A DNA stretch of 64,000 nt from Listeria innocua (GCF_028596125.1 NZ_CP117229.1:418001-482000); one strand, 5' to 3'; numbered from the stretch's first letter, positions 20,301 to 27,974 are shown. Program-made: numbers and translations. The notes: generated from the sequence alone by a model not told the origin.

Positions 20301-20353
20301 TTGTTGGAGGATGGTTGTTCTTAAGAAGAAAAACAAAAGTAAAAACAAAGTGA
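14312..20353 (+). CDS. bapL: BapL-like sortase-anchored surface protein
   Basis: 2013 aa. It starts at TTG (14312) with CGGAGGAG just upstream; the nearby ATG is out of frame. A signal peptide covers about residues 1-30. The N-terminal half holds beta-rich adhesin-like domains, including a DUF11-like conserved repeat near 857-1015 (VDYNLTFENNGTRSMKNLEIIDILP). An SdrD B-like calcium-binding type domain is near 1030-1140 (FSDLNKNGVQDADELG), then a second prealbumin-like domain, then Ig-like bacterial repeats (about 1273-1955, recurring KVGTYTVT...DxxGN). The C-terminus is a sorting signal: IPKTG (1977-1981), hydrophobic segment and basic tail. IPKTG deviates from LPXTG only by Ile for Leu. The location corresponds to lmo0435/bapL of L. 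monocytogenes (from memory), linked there to attachment. It is a single-gene unit with its own terminator. Confidence 0.88.
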   Translation: MIRKIFIGILSFTILIQTVIVSNFNVVYATTEEQQQKVIKLEKKSTNNNIILIKDAVKDKEYKLSLPKSFSLDEKKTGKEVEYNKEKNELTIIGTGEEITLYLLASQTGKYELELKEGDKVQAKLDLIVKNVDEEVAKTVEKSNRQLLRSSISDKLFLQADSSKATLANYTEQITFNYSINFLDGSTTLKNGKLVIDFNNSNLELVNYPKDTAANRNIKSTSYSAITGKLTINLVDNISSGAPFDIPIVVRAGYGAKPGVPMNLKATLSGENSAGATYTPAEKTTTVNLEENSSNLDYSPITAGDNSWAFSMKELAFSLKPGGYTIQWPEIQKKSSENKSFKNLKLEFLKENGGDIISVNTADPYVIRFGEPYWSQLSTVNGKANVLVNDDEKQVVEYGPINANIYQRIQVSMAAKIPADAVKGTEYTGTVNVYDEDILVTSIKIKTEVTDSATSIAVDSKVSKTSISEGDVLEWGFMPRISSAAPGVNDLEIVAPIPKGIKVLSYIPNNNSMASMKKLEYYQNGKWVSMAPQTSSGWDFSKIDQSVNRIEKLKLTSRDGIINDKDMPPYTHGTIRMQNTGVKAGESFTLQPESITYTDSDKTSKAIDTTASSYEKKVQVVEKTSTPAKINGDVFLSSTAGIYGKGFESTIFFNGDKIAQSVRLGSYGSKLENPYIFVVVPKGIDVETMKNFIQQPYRSILNYTYAPANGTNTLYPKSSADVKGKETLSDGSTLYYWEAPDTGLAPGMENCEMLALDLVFKLNKANSGANKVEFGMGSMTDSSWNLYGAANSGFETKELSAELQSKLPGVTSTKYLSKSKTANVGASNSIATKMKIKGSQDNDFVDVSANTATTIPGKRVDYNLTFENNGTRSMKNLEIIDILPHKDDQYVLGTGPRGSKFSVIPTSEIEVLVNGKKSDSATLEYSTSNTPERFDANGEDVAGDPWQIVAPTSMADVKSFRIKLPNTEFKVGDEISLNFEAIVPTDAPRNGEIAYNSIAYRIDKETSSGTSKLASEPPRGGVKSTNPSTDLNIAGNSFSDLNKNGVQDADELGLNAVKLDLYKKNNNEFEKVETVYTSSDALDKQKGLFDFNGLSNGTYKIAAHLPNKNADFITTGPNKIVKDSKDDSIGWITVNNSTEFTIDDLANGNPKNLVGIQIPIYMATPIKGAVVFVNKDGEPKITSYGQDYEIALFDKDGNEVQSAIKTNSKGEFSFDDVAIKNPADFKLKVTAPTGTNFVYSAKNPLFNMSTKEYTLNSVVPGVGGVAEIYITETSKPTTKIILDKAVTPNAITIESSDEATEVTNEWTVVDSNGTVVYSGTGNTIRIPNDEGTYIAKNTATDEAGNTASDEKTFDIDYTVPTLTVNQDTSAEVNSTEANIDWIKPLNVAATDTHDGNITPVVDYSKVKWDVLGTYPVTVTATDASGNKATQTVNLRIVDTTSPTILITNNPLTYSIENMRKLTEQELYKAAGLIGGDNYDLAPGQSVQPNKQPMVFTSNFSTIFSDIASVKPGQYQVQVNLADSSGNQAIPQTITINVVDTMGPVIKADNVSYHVNTTKTEAEFFQDARLDVTDNNDDTTNLIITSNFAEKVNLNKPGKYEVTISATDTKGNQTTKEITVQVSKDKPVITAGPKISYQGKTEVTEATFLSDIHGEVTDELDGDVKITSDFAKKVDFNKVGTYTVTLNAKDEYGNTAEPVKVSVRIFNKIAPTFNNADNKTIEAVNELPSLESIFNIEAKDYLSGNKLKVTYTPDQTIKGNVLGEYSIKVTTKDDSGNTAETTVTLTIKDTTGPSIKMTKSTNKLEVQSKEPNWITFFGVKATDIVDGDVTKNIKVDSSEVNLNKVGTYPIYFTVTDALGNEASKSKSTVQIVDTSSPALTIDKLEISYPTGKTVSDKQFLQDIGTKVTNSYGTVKVTTNLSKIVDWDKAGQYKVTVTATNSSGGVAEKTILLTVKKADSAFIAIPSKNDNNNKPTKNIPKTGDTLNTELIVFGVMSLLVGGWLFLRRKTKVKTK

Positions 20354-20397
20354 TTCATAATATTTGAAGAATGTTGTAAGACTCAAAAGTTAGACCT

Positions 20398-20430
20398 AAA
20401 ACCGCCCAGAGGAATCTGGTCGGTTTTTTA
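20398..20430 (+). terminator. Intrinsic terminator of the surface-protein gene
   Basis: AAAACCG.CCAGA pairs with TCTGG.CGGTTTT with a GGAA loop, followed by T-residues. Confidence 0.75.
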
Positions 20431-20461
20431 TTCGGCTTGCATTCTATATAACCAATAAAAA

Positions 20462-20512
20462 TACGCCCCAAGAGTTAGATTTTTTGGTCTAACTTTAGGA
20501 GGCGCACTAAAT
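20462..20512 (-). terminator. Hairpin downstream of the Rrf2 gene
   Basis: Imperfect inverted repeat: GCGCCTCC..AAAGTTAGA on the minus strand pairs with TCTAACTCTTGGGGCG. It lies 16 bases past the Rrf2 stop codon and is followed by TATTTTTATTGG, a usable but untidy terminator. Confidence 0.5.
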
Positions 20513-20527
20513 TGAGTCCGTTCTTTT

Positions 20528-20995
20528 TTACAAATATTTAGTAATAAACTCACTATTCTGCGGTCGATCTTTCATTTCCAGTACAGATATATCATGGACG
20601 ATACTATCCAGCTTAATTTGATCCATTTCAAGTTCTATTTTTTGTTGGAGAAGTTCATATTTACTTGAAAGTACTTGTTGGATATTGGCTCCGACGATGC
20701 AATCTGGGTTGGTTTTTGGATCGACATGGATTAAATTTGTGTTGCCTTCAATACTTTTATAAACATCTAGCAGCGATATTTCCTCGGGTGGCTTGGTGAG
20801 AATCGGATTCGCTTTACCAGTTTGTGTTGTAATAAGGTTTGCTTTTTTTAAATTGCTCATAATTCTTCTAATATTGGCAGGATTTGTTTTAACACTACTA
20901 GCGATAATTTCACTCGATAATAAATTCGTGTTTTTGAAAATCTCTATATAAGCCAAAATGTGGATAGCATCACTAAATTGGATGGAGTATTTCAT
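20528..20995 (-). CDS. Rrf2-family transcriptional regulator
   Basis: 155 aa from the ATG at 20995, which has AAAGGA nine bases upstream; an in-frame TTG 18 bases earlier has no such site. An N-terminal winged helix (residues about 1-75: SSEIIASSVKTNPANIRRIMSNLKKANLI) is followed by the dimer helix. Only one cysteine lies in the region where Fe-S Rrf2 proteins (IscR, NsrR) carry three, so this is a cluster-free member of the YwnA/YwgB kind. It is divergent from the NmrA-type reductase gene, its probable target. Such pairs often respond to quinones or electrophiles (inference). Confidence 0.88.
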   Translation of the reverse strand: MKYSIQFSDAIHILAYIEIFKNTNLLSSEIIASSVKTNPANIRRIMSNLKKANLITTQTGKANPILTKPPEEISLLDVYKSIEGNTNLIHVDPKTNPDCIVGANIQQVLSSKYELLQQKIELEMDQIKLDSIVHDISVLEMKDRPQNSEFITKYL

Positions 20996-21110
20996 TTTAT
21001 TCAATCCTTTCAATTTTTCTTCTTGACTTATCTTATCATAATGTTTATTATAAAGGTGTAAATTATAAATGTACAGCTTAAATAATTAAAATTTTGAAGG
21101 AGTGGTTTAA

Positions 21111-21956
21111 ATGACTTATTTAGTAACTGGTGCAACAGGTGGACTGGGTGGTTATGCCTTAAATTATTTGAAAGAATTGGTTCCAATGACAGATATTTAT
21201 GCTTTAGTTCGTAGTGAAGAAAAAGGTGCGGATTTGAAAGCAGCGGGATTTAATATCCGAATTGGTGATTATAGTGATGCAGAGTCAATGAAACAAGCAT
21301 TTGCAGGAATCGATCGTGTCTTGTTTGTCTCAGGTGCTCCAGGGAATCGGCAAGTAGAGCACGAAAATGTGGTGAATGCTGCAAAAGAAGCAGGCGTTTC
21401 TTACATTGCTTACACAAGTTTCGCAGACGCAGATAATTCCACAAGTGCTCTAGCGGCAGACCATATTTTTACAGAAAAAGTAATTGAAAAATCCGGAATT
21501 GAACATACATTCTTGCGCAATAACTGGTACTTCGAAAATGAAATGCCAATGATTGGTGGCGCTTTGAATGGTGGAAAATTTGTTTATGCAGCTGGAAATG
21601 GAAAAACTGGCTGGGCATTGAAACGAGAATACGCAGAAGTTGCTGCTAAAGCGGTGGCAGGAGCTCGTTTCCCTGAAATCTTAGAATTATCTGGCCCAGT
21701 AATGACATACGCAGAACTTACAGAAGCATTAAAAGAAGCTACTGGAAAAGATTTCGAAGTCATTTCTTCTGATGATAAAGGATTTGTCGAAAACCTGGTC
21801 AATGTTGGTATGCCACAACCAGTTGCAGAAATGTTCTTATCTTTCCAACATGATATAAAAAATAATCAACTAGATGTTACTTCTAGAGATTTCGAAAAAG
21901 CATTAGGAAAACCATTAACGAACCGTGTGGATGCGCTTCGGGAATTACTGCAATAA
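21111..21956 (+). CDS. NmrA/QorB-type NAD(P)H-dependent oxidoreductase
   Basis: 281 aa. Atypical SDR with the dinucleotide motif TGATGGLGG at residues 6-14. The SDR Tyr-x-x-x-Lys site is absent, as in the NmrA/NAD(P)H:quinone oxidoreductase 2 (QorB, YtfG) group, which it resembles throughout (RNNWYFEN, GKTGWALKREYAEVAAKA). It likely reduces quinones or binds NADP(H) as a redox sensor in the cytoplasm. A ribosome site GAAGGAG is present. It is divergent from the Rrf2 regulator, with a 115-bp shared promoter region, and ends in a terminator shared with the convergent acyltransferase-like gene. Confidence 0.88.
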   Translation: MTYLVTGATGGLGGYALNYLKELVPMTDIYALVRSEEKGADLKAAGFNIRIGDYSDAESMKQAFAGIDRVLFVSGAPGNRQVEHENVVNAAKEAGVSYIAYTSFADADNSTSALAADHIFTEKVIEKSGIEHTFLRNNWYFENEMPMIGGALNGGKFVYAAGNGKTGWALKREYAEVAAKAVAGARFPEILELSGPVMTYAELTEALKEATGKDFEVISSDDKGFVENLVNVGMPQPVAEMFLSFQHDIKNNQLDVTSRDFEKALGKPLTNRVDALRELLQ

Positions 21957-21960
21957 AATA

Positions 21961-21992
21961 AAAACGTCTATCTTCGCGATAGACGTTTTTTT
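21961..21992. terminator. Bidirectional intrinsic terminator
   Basis: AAAACGTCTATC pairs with GATAGACGTTTT with a short TTCGC loop; A- and T-runs flank it. It overlaps the stop codon of the convergent gene. Confidence 0.85.
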
Positions 21993-23274
21993 ATAGTTCA
22001 TCATGTGCAAGCAACGTAAATTCACGAGCTAATTGATCTAAAAAATGCTTCTGCCAATCATGATCTCGTGTGGTGCCGTGTAAGTTAGTACTAAGCGTCA
22101 ATTCACCGCGGAAAGTAGTAGCAGCGACTTGGAAAAACGGAGCATATTTTAAAGAGCCACAAATAAAACAATCCGTTAAAGTACTGCCTTCAAAAATAAG
22201 CTTCTCTTCATCAATAATACCGATGTTTGTAAAACTCGTTTTTGGAATAGAATACATTTTTTCAGAAGCTTTTTTCGCAAAAGAATAGCTTTTCTTCTTG
22301 AAAATCAGTTCCAACAAATAATAAATCCGTAAAGGAGTAAGACTGTTTTTTTGTGGATTAAGTGAATTTTTAACGGCTTGGAGGGTGCTCTCGAATGAAG
22401 TTAAGTCGTCATTTGCGTTAATTTGGCAGGTAATATTAGCTGTTAAGTTGGTAATTCCTTGGCTAGCTTTACCTGGCAAATATTTACGAAGATCTACTGG
22501 ACAATCAATCGATAATTCATTTTGGTGCGTCGTCTGCTGAACTATTCGTACCATTGCGGCAAAAAAAACATCATTTACAGTTGCATCGTTTTCTTTCGCA
22601 TAATGAACGATTCTGTCAAAAACCTCTTTTGGTAGCTTTGTCCAAATGATTTTCGGGTTTTTCGGGTCACCTTTGAGTGGAAATGGTGGGTTATAGACAG
22701 TTTTTCGATTTGTTTTTTCGGTAAAAATGGTTTTTATTTCTTTGCGTGAAAATTGATCGAAAACTTGTTTTAAATTTCTCGAGCCTAAACTCAAATTGGC
22801 TTGGTAGTTTGGGTTTTCCAATAGTTTCGAATAAAGTTCACTTAACAAATAAAGATATTCTTTAAAACCAGCACCATCAGCCAACATGTGATTCAAAATA
22901 ATGACAAGTTTATCAGCCGATTCCGTACGGACGACAGTTAAGCGAATTTGTGGACCGTTTTCTGTAGATAATTTCCTCACTAGCGCCCGATTTACTTCAG
23001 CTTCGGGTTCGGTGGTTTTAATAAGGAAAACCAAATCCTCCGCTGAAAAAACACTTTCTTGCCAAAAAGCGCCTTTGTTCGTTTCTTTAAAATGGCAAAG
23101 TAATAGCGGAAGTTTTTTAGTAGACTGCATAACTGCTTTTTTTAGAACGTCTATATTTAAATGATTATCAAATGTAAGAACCGTATGCAAATGATGGTCA
23201 TTTTTCATTTTTTCTCCAGAAATATAATGCTTAATATCAGAAGGTTCAGCGGGATAACTCGTGATTTTTACCAT
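21991..23274 (-). CDS. Stand-alone condensation-domain-like acyltransferase
   Basis: 427 aa, one domain. The HxxxDG catalytic motif of the chloramphenicol-acetyltransferase / NRPS condensation superfamily is present (HMLADG, about residue 139), together with the C-terminal half that closes the tunnel. No adenylation or carrier domain is in the same gene or next to it. It resembles the PapA/alcohol acetyltransferase-like proteins of Firmicutes and matches what was annotated in L. monocytogenes as similar to a peptide-synthetase module (from memory). A plausible role is esterification or amidation of a lipid or small metabolite with an acyl-CoA; donor and acceptor are unknown. It is monocistronic between two strong terminators. 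Confidence 0.8.
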   Translation of the reverse strand: MVKITSYPAEPSDIKHYISGEKMKNDHHLHTVLTFDNHLNIDVLKKAVMQSTKKLPLLLCHFKETNKGAFWQESVFSAEDLVFLIKTTEPEAEVNRALVRKLSTENGPQIRLTVVRTESADKLVIILNHMLADGAGFKEYLYLLSELYSKLLENPNYQANLSLGSRNLKQVFDQFSRKEIKTIFTEKTNRKTVYNPPFPLKGDPKNPKIIWTKLPKEVFDRIVHYAKENDATVNDVFFAAMVRIVQQTTHQNELSIDCPVDLRKYLPGKASQGITNLTANITCQINANDDLTSFESTLQAVKNSLNPQKNSLTPLRIYYLLELIFKKKSYSFAKKASEKMYSIPKTSFTNIGIIDEEKLIFEGSTLTDCFICGSLKYAPFFQVAATTFRGELTLSTNLHGTTRDHDWQKHFLDQLAREFTLLAHDEL

Positions 23275-23360
23275 GGGATTTCCTTCTTTCTTCGGTTTAA
23301 ATAGTTGTTAGTAGTTTCCCTGAAAGCCGGTTTGCGAAACTAAACCAAGTAACTCCAGTA

Positions 23361-23402
23361 AAAAAGAGCCATTCTGTTCGCGAACAGAATGGCTCTTTTT
23401 TT
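23361..23402. terminator. Perfect 20-bp palindromic terminator
   Basis: 23361-23380 and 23381-23400 are fully complementary (AAAAAGAGCCATTCTGTTCG and its reverse complement). The T-run on the minus strand lies towards the acyltransferase gene, so it terminates the penicillin-binding-protein transcript. Confidence 0.85.
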
Positions 23403-25437
23403 ATTTATACATACTTTCAATTACTGGTTTTAGCTTATCGATTACAAGTCCGCTACCGCCGCGACCTTTGACGTTTTCGATCATTCCTACCATGAGGTAA
23501 TTGGGATTGTCGGCATCGAAGGCATAAACAAAGCCATTTTCAAGGCCATCTTCGCCTTGTTTTTCTTTTAGTTCGGCTGTACCGGTTTTGGCTGCGATAT
23601 TGTGACCTTGAATTTGTAGGGCGTGCGCTGTGCCTGCTGGGTCAGAAACAGTTTTGACTAAAGCTGCTTTGACTTGGTTAGCAGATGCGGCTTCGGTTGC
23701 TTGTGTTTCCTTGCCAGCTTTTTCTTTTGTATCTAGTTTTGGATAAGGCATTTTTCCGTCGTTGGCAATGGCCGAGTAAGCAATCGCTTGTTGAATTGGC
23801 GACATCAGTAATTCGCCTTGTCCGTAAGACGTATCAGCTAGTAAGATTTCTGAGTTCAGCCCGTCATTTGAAATTTGTGCTGGTTTCATTGTGAAAGGTA
23901 AGTTATATTCCTTATCAAAATCGAATTTTTTCAAGCCAGCAGTTAGTTTATCTTTGCCAATCTCTAGACCTTCTTGGGCGAAATAAATGTTATCAGAGTG
24001 TACAAGCGCGTCCGTCATATTTACTTTTGGAACATCATGGACACGAGTAACAAAGTATTTGCCCCATGAAGCATCTTTTTGCCACTGTAATCCAGAAATT
24101 TCACGGACTTTGTCGGGTTTGGTAATTCCAGTATCCAGCCCAATCGTTGCAGTAATCGTTTTAAAAGTAGATCCCGGTGCGTAACGATTTGCGTATCTTG
24201 CTAAGAAAGGAAGGCGTTTATCGTCATTATATTTTGCGTAATCTTCGGAAGTAATTCCTAGCACCATTTGATTTGCATCATAAGAAGGTGTGCTCACTAA
24301 TGCTAATAGTTCGCCGTTTGTTGGGTTAATCATTGTCACTGCGCCAGTTTCAGAGCCAAGACTATCAAATGCTTTCTTCTGAACATCAGCATCAATAGTT
24401 AGTTTAATTTCTTCGCCGTCTTTTTTATCGATTTTTTGTAAAGTATCTTCTTGTTTGGTTTGATCATTGATAATTTTGATTGCGCCACCATTTTTACCGC
24501 GCAATTGTTTGTCATAGTAACGTTCTAAGCCACTTTTCCCAATGACATCGCCAACGCTGAGTTTTGGATTTTTTTCAATGTCTTCGGCGCTAACTTCACC
24601 GACATAACCAATCAAATGCGAGGTTGCTTCATTTAATGGATACGTCCGCATTTCTTTTTGAGCGTAAGTAAGCCCTGTTGCTTCTGGAAGTTTATCTTTA
24701 TTTAAAGTAACTAGTGGCACAAAGCTATCTGCTTGAACCCATTTTTGATCGAGTTGTTTGTTGATGTAATCAGTTGAGACTTCTAGTTTTTTGCTAATAT
24801 CAGCAATGTTTTTCACTTTTTCATCGCCTTCACCAAGCTTTGAAGGAACAACTCCAGCTTCGGCAAATTGGCCTGTAGTTGCAAGCGGTTTTCCATTTCT
24901 GTCAACGATTTGACCACGTTCTGCATCATCTTCTGTCATTCGAACTTTATCTGTTTTCACCATTCCTGGGAAAATTAGTGCCGGTTTCCAGTCGATTTTC
25001 CAGTCGTCATCTTGCTTGGAAATAGTTGTTTTATATTTTTGCGTAGCGAGTTTTCCAAGGCTTGTCCGCATTTCTAGTTCATATGTTAAGTTGAATTTGT
25101 TTTCTTTGTCATCATAGACTGACTTTAAATTTTTGACTTTAATATCTTTCGCACCAATTCCGTCGTAAACAGCTTGATACTTTTCTTCCATTTCTTTCTT
25201 TGTGAACTCTACTTTTTTCAGAGATTCACTTGAGACGCTATTTCCTAGTTTATCGTACTTTTCTTTAGCGATATTTGATGTAAAAGTTTCTGCGGCTGCT
25301 AAAGCGTTTTTTTCATCTTTATGTTGATTTTGGATGAAAAAATAAATGGCAATACCTGCGAGGACGACAACAGCAACAATACTTCCAATGATAATTGCTT
25401 TCTTGTTGTTACCTTTTTTCCCATTTAAATTAGCCAT
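23401..25437 (-). CDS. Class B penicillin-binding protein, MecA/PBP2a-like (PBPB3 type)
   Basis: 678 aa. One N-terminal membrane anchor (about residues 14-33), a MecA_N NTF2-like domain (about 40-155), a PBP dimer domain (about 160-330) and the transpeptidase domain with SxxK (STFK, about 421), SxN (SDN, about 480) and KTGT (about 616). All catalytic residues are present. It cross-links peptidoglycan outside the membrane. In L. monocytogenes the equivalent lmo0441 (PBPB3) is a determinant of intrinsic cephalosporin tolerance (established for that species, from memory). It is monocistronic and no regulator is beside it, unlike mecA of staphylococci. Confidence 0.93.
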   Translation of the reverse strand: MANLNGKKGNNKKAIIIGSIVAVVVLAGIAIYFFIQNQHKDEKNALAAAETFTSNIAKEKYDKLGNSVSSESLKKVEFTKKEMEEKYQAVYDGIGAKDIKVKNLKSVYDDKENKFNLTYELEMRTSLGKLATQKYKTTISKQDDDWKIDWKPALIFPGMVKTDKVRMTEDDAERGQIVDRNGKPLATTGQFAEAGVVPSKLGEGDEKVKNIADISKKLEVSTDYINKQLDQKWVQADSFVPLVTLNKDKLPEATGLTYAQKEMRTYPLNEATSHLIGYVGEVSAEDIEKNPKLSVGDVIGKSGLERYYDKQLRGKNGGAIKIINDQTKQEDTLQKIDKKDGEEIKLTIDADVQKKAFDSLGSETGAVTMINPTNGELLALVSTPSYDANQMVLGITSEDYAKYNDDKRLPFLARYANRYAPGSTFKTITATIGLDTGITKPDKVREISGLQWQKDASWGKYFVTRVHDVPKVNMTDALVHSDNIYFAQEGLEIGKDKLTAGLKKFDFDKEYNLPFTMKPAQISNDGLNSEILLADTSYGQGELLMSPIQQAIAYSAIANDGKMPYPKLDTKEKAGKETQATEAASANQVKAALVKTVSDPAGTAHALQIQGHNIAAKTGTAELKEKQGEDGLENGFVYAFDADNPNYLMVGMIENVKGRGGSGLVIDKLKPVIESMYK

Positions 25438-25608
25438 AATACACCCCTTAATTTCATGTTATATTCAATTAATTATACCAAACACTTCTAAAAAAGTTGA
25501 AAAAATTAAAGAAAACTTTAGATTTGCCCGACATATTTTTTTCTAATTCATGTCATAATTTGTTCTTATTTGCTTGGTAAAGTAGTGGTAACGAAAGGAT
25601 GATGTTGG

Positions 25609-25911
25609 ATGGAAGAGATGGAACAACCAGAAAAGAAGGTCATTATTCGTGGGAAAGGCATCCACAATAAATGGAAGTGGAGCACGATTATTGTTAGTAT
25701 TCTTTCTGTCATAATTATTAGTGTTTTAAGTTATCAGCTGTATTCAGTTAGTCAAAATACCCCGGAAAATAATAATGGAACGATGCAAGGCCCTGGAGGA
25801 AACGGTGCGCCGAGTGGAACGCCGCCATCTGGTGAGCCAGGTCAGGCACCTTCAGACGATAGTTCGGATTCTGGAACAAGTGATAGTACTAATAGCGGCA
25901 GTACGCTTTAG
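25609..25911 (+). CDS. Small single-span membrane protein with a Pro/Gly/Ser-rich tail
   Basis: 100 aa. A basic cytoplasmic start, one transmembrane helix (about residues 24-46, STIIVSILSVIIISVLSYQLY), then an extracytoplasmic low-complexity tail of Gly, Pro, Ser, Asp and Asn. No catalytic motif. A second ATG six bases on is an alternative start. It stands between a PBP gene (divergent) and an LCP gene, so an envelope role is likely, but nothing more can be said. Own terminator downstream. Confidence 0.75.
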   Translation: MEEMEQPEKKVIIRGKGIHNKWKWSTIIVSILSVIIISVLSYQLYSVSQNTPENNNGTMQGPGGNGAPSGTPPSGEPGQAPSDDSSDSGTSDSTNSGSTL

Positions 25912-25921
25912 AATACGCTAG

Positions 25922-25957
25922 AAGCCCTCTAAAATCATGTTTTTAGAGGGCTTATTC
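25922..25957 (+). terminator. Intrinsic terminator
   Basis: AAGCCCTCTAAAA (25922-25934) and TTTTAGAGGGCTT (25941-25953) are perfectly complementary. Confidence 0.85.
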
Positions 25958-26049
25958 CAATCTTTAAAAAATCTTATGGAATTATCGCTCTCTTTTTTTG
26001 TCATTTTATTGTAATATGGAGGTAAGTTACAATAAATGAGGTGTGAAAA

Positions 26050-26979
26050 ATGGCAAGACATGCACAAAAAAGAAAGGCACGTAAAGGTAGAATTTTTGGT
26101 ACGATTCTTGTAGCCCTATTAATTTTAGTTGGTGTAGTTGCAGTTATAGGTTATTTTCAATATCAATCGAGCTTAAAAGAAGCGCAAAATGATAGTAAAT
26201 TAAAAGAATACAAATTTAACGGTGCAAAAGCAGTTGGCGATGAGATTAATGTTTTACTTATCGGTAGTGACTCTCGTGGCGAAGACCAAGGGCGTTCAGA
26301 CAGCTTGATGATTGCTCATTATAATACGAAAACAAATACGCCAAAATTAGTATCAATCATGCGTGATACTTATGTAGATATTCCAGGTCATGGCAAAAAT
26401 AAAATCAACGCAGCTTATTCATACGGTGGTCCAGAACTTGTCCGCCAAACGATTAAAGAAAATTTTGGTGTAGATGTGCAGTATTATGTAGTAGCAAATT
26501 TCGAAGGTTTCCCTAAGATTGTTGATACAGTAGCACCAGAAGGCATCAAGATCAATGCAGAAAAAGATATGTCGAAAAATATTGATGCAAACATTAAAAA
26601 AGGCGAACAAGTAATGGATGGTAAAACATTATTACAATATGCCCGTTTCCGTAAAGATGCTGAAGGAGACTTCGGTCGAATTCGCCGTCAACAGCAGGTT
26701 TTAGAAGCGCTGAAAGAACAAGCTATTGATGTTGGAGATGTTACTAAAATTCCAGATGTCATCGGAAAATTACAAGGTTATTCTTCTACCAATATCCCGA
26801 CTGGCACATTAATGTCAATTGGCGCAGATTTCCTACTAGGAAAAACAGAAACAATGGAAAAATTCGCGATTCCTGTAGAAGGAAAATGGCACAATGAAAG
26901 AATTGACGGAGCAGGAGCAGTTCTTCGTTTAGACGATATGGCTGCAAACGCGAAAGCACTACAAGATTTTCTTAAATAA
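26050..26979 (+). CDS. lytR: LytR-CpsA-Psr (LCP) family cell-wall glycopolymer transferase
   Basis: 309 aa. A short basic cytoplasmic start and one membrane helix (about residues 19-39) precede the LCP domain (about 60-235) with its typical lines LLIGSDSR, RSDSLMIAHYN, SIMRDTYVDIPG, KINAAYSYGG and QYARFRKDAEGDFGRIRRQQQ; the arginines and aspartates that hold the pyrophosphate lipid are in place. LCP enzymes attach teichoic acids or other glycopolymers to peptidoglycan. Annotated as LytR in Listeria, but as known for this family it acts as an enzyme rather than a transcription factor. Monocistronic. Confidence 0.92.
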   Translation: MARHAQKRKARKGRIFGTILVALLILVGVVAVIGYFQYQSSLKEAQNDSKLKEYKFNGAKAVGDEINVLLIGSDSRGEDQGRSDSLMIAHYNTKTNTPKLVSIMRDTYVDIPGHGKNKINAAYSYGGPELVRQTIKENFGVDVQYYVVANFEGFPKIVDTVAPEGIKINAEKDMSKNIDANIKKGEQVMDGKTLLQYARFRKDAEGDFGRIRRQQQVLEALKEQAIDVGDVTKIPDVIGKLQGYSSTNIPTGTLMSIGADFLLGKTETMEKFAIPVEGKWHNERIDGAGAVLRLDDMAANAKALQDFLK

Positions 26980-26989
26980 ATAAAGCAAA

Positions 26990-27026
26990 ACACGGAAATC
27001 CATTCTTCGGATTTCCGTGTTTTTTT
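26990..27026. terminator. Intrinsic terminator between lytR and the WYL regulator
   Basis: ACACGGAAATCC (26990-27001) and GGATTTCCGTGT (27009-27020) pair perfectly, with a T-run behind on the plus strand and several As on the other side. Confidence 0.85.
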
Positions 27027-27041
27027 AGATGAAAATAAGCA

Positions 27042-27974
27042 TTAACTTTCGTAGATTGAGACTATATCATAAATTCTACGCTTCATTTTTTCACGAACAT
27101 GTAATGGCTCTAAACATTCGCATTTATCGCCAAAACTCAAGAGAATATCATAGTGATACTCGTTTTCTATAAAAGGAAAACTGACAATGTAATGCTCCTC
27201 ACCATCGGGATGAAAATTTTCATAAGAGCAATAATCAAGCACTCTATCGATAATGGATTGATGAATACGAATTTTAATTTCTATCTGCATAATTGCTACA
27301 ATATCTTCCATTTCTAACTGTGGCTTTTGAAAATCTCGCAGTGTAAAAGTGTCCTCAAGTATTTGCAGACCAGACATACGAGATAACCTGAATAAACGAA
27401 AATCATTCCTATTTTGGCAATACCCATACAAATACCAGTGGCTGCTTTTCATTACAAGCTGATATGGTTCAACTATTCTTACGGTCTTATTTCCTTGGTG
27501 AGCTATATATTCAAAGGTTAGTAACTTGTTTTCCTGCAAAGCCACTTTGATAATTTCTACATGTGGTTGTATGTTGTTATTTCCCGTCCACTGGCTTAAA
27601 TCTATATAAATTTGGTTCGCTTTTAGCTCGATTTCTTTTGCTCTATCAGCTGGGATAAAACTTTTTATTTTTGCAAGAGCATTTATCAGTTCATCTCCGC
27701 GTACCATGTTAGAAAGACTTGAAAGGCCCATAAGAATAGCGGAAAGGTCTGCTGTTGAAAAAACCTTGCTATCCATCTTGTAGTCAGGCATAATTTCAAA
27801 CCCGCCACCTACGCCCGGAGTTGAACGAATAGGTACACCAGCCAAGTCAATCGCGTCTATGTCACGATAAATTGTACGAAGCGAAACTTCAAATCTATCA
27901 GCTAACTCTTGTGCGCTAATACGTTCTTTATCAAGGAGAATTAAAACAATGCTCATAAGTCTATCAACTTTCAT
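27042..27974 (-). CDS. WYL-domain transcriptional regulator (YafY/DeoR type), SSI-2 regulator
   Basis: 310 aa from the ATG at 27974, with AAAGGTGG seven bases before it; an upstream in-frame ATG (28028) has no such site. An N-terminal HTH_11 winged helix (residues about 5-60: RISAQELADRFEVSLRTIYRDIDAI), a middle linker and the WYL domain with SSHWYLYGYCQ near residue 190, then a WCX extension. It is divergent from the PfpI-like gene and separated by about 140 bp, so it probably controls that gene and itself. This pair occupies the lytR-adjacent site and matches the lin0464/lin0465 islet SSI-2 known from L. innocua and ST121 L. monocytogenes (from memory). Confidence 0.9.
   Translation of the reverse strand: MKVDRLMSIVLILLDKERISAQELADRFEVSLRTIYRDIDAIDLAGVPIRSTPGVGGGFEIMPDYKMDSKVFSTADLSAILMGLSSLSNMVRGDELINALAKIKSFIPADRAKEIELKANQIYIDLSQWTGNNNIQPHVEIIKVALQENKLLTFEYIAHQGNKTVRIVEPYQLVMKSSHWYLYGYCQNRNDFRLFRLSRMSGLQILEDTFTLRDFQKPQLEMEDIVAIMQIEIKIRIHQSIIDRVLDYCSYENFHPDGEEHYIVSFPFIENEYHYDILLSFGDKCECLEPLHVREKMKRRIYDIVSIYES

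Noticed and set aside
23401-25437. Acquired mecA
   Set aside because: It has the MecA domain order but no mec regulators, recombinases or composition change, and the gene belongs to the Listeria core set at this position.
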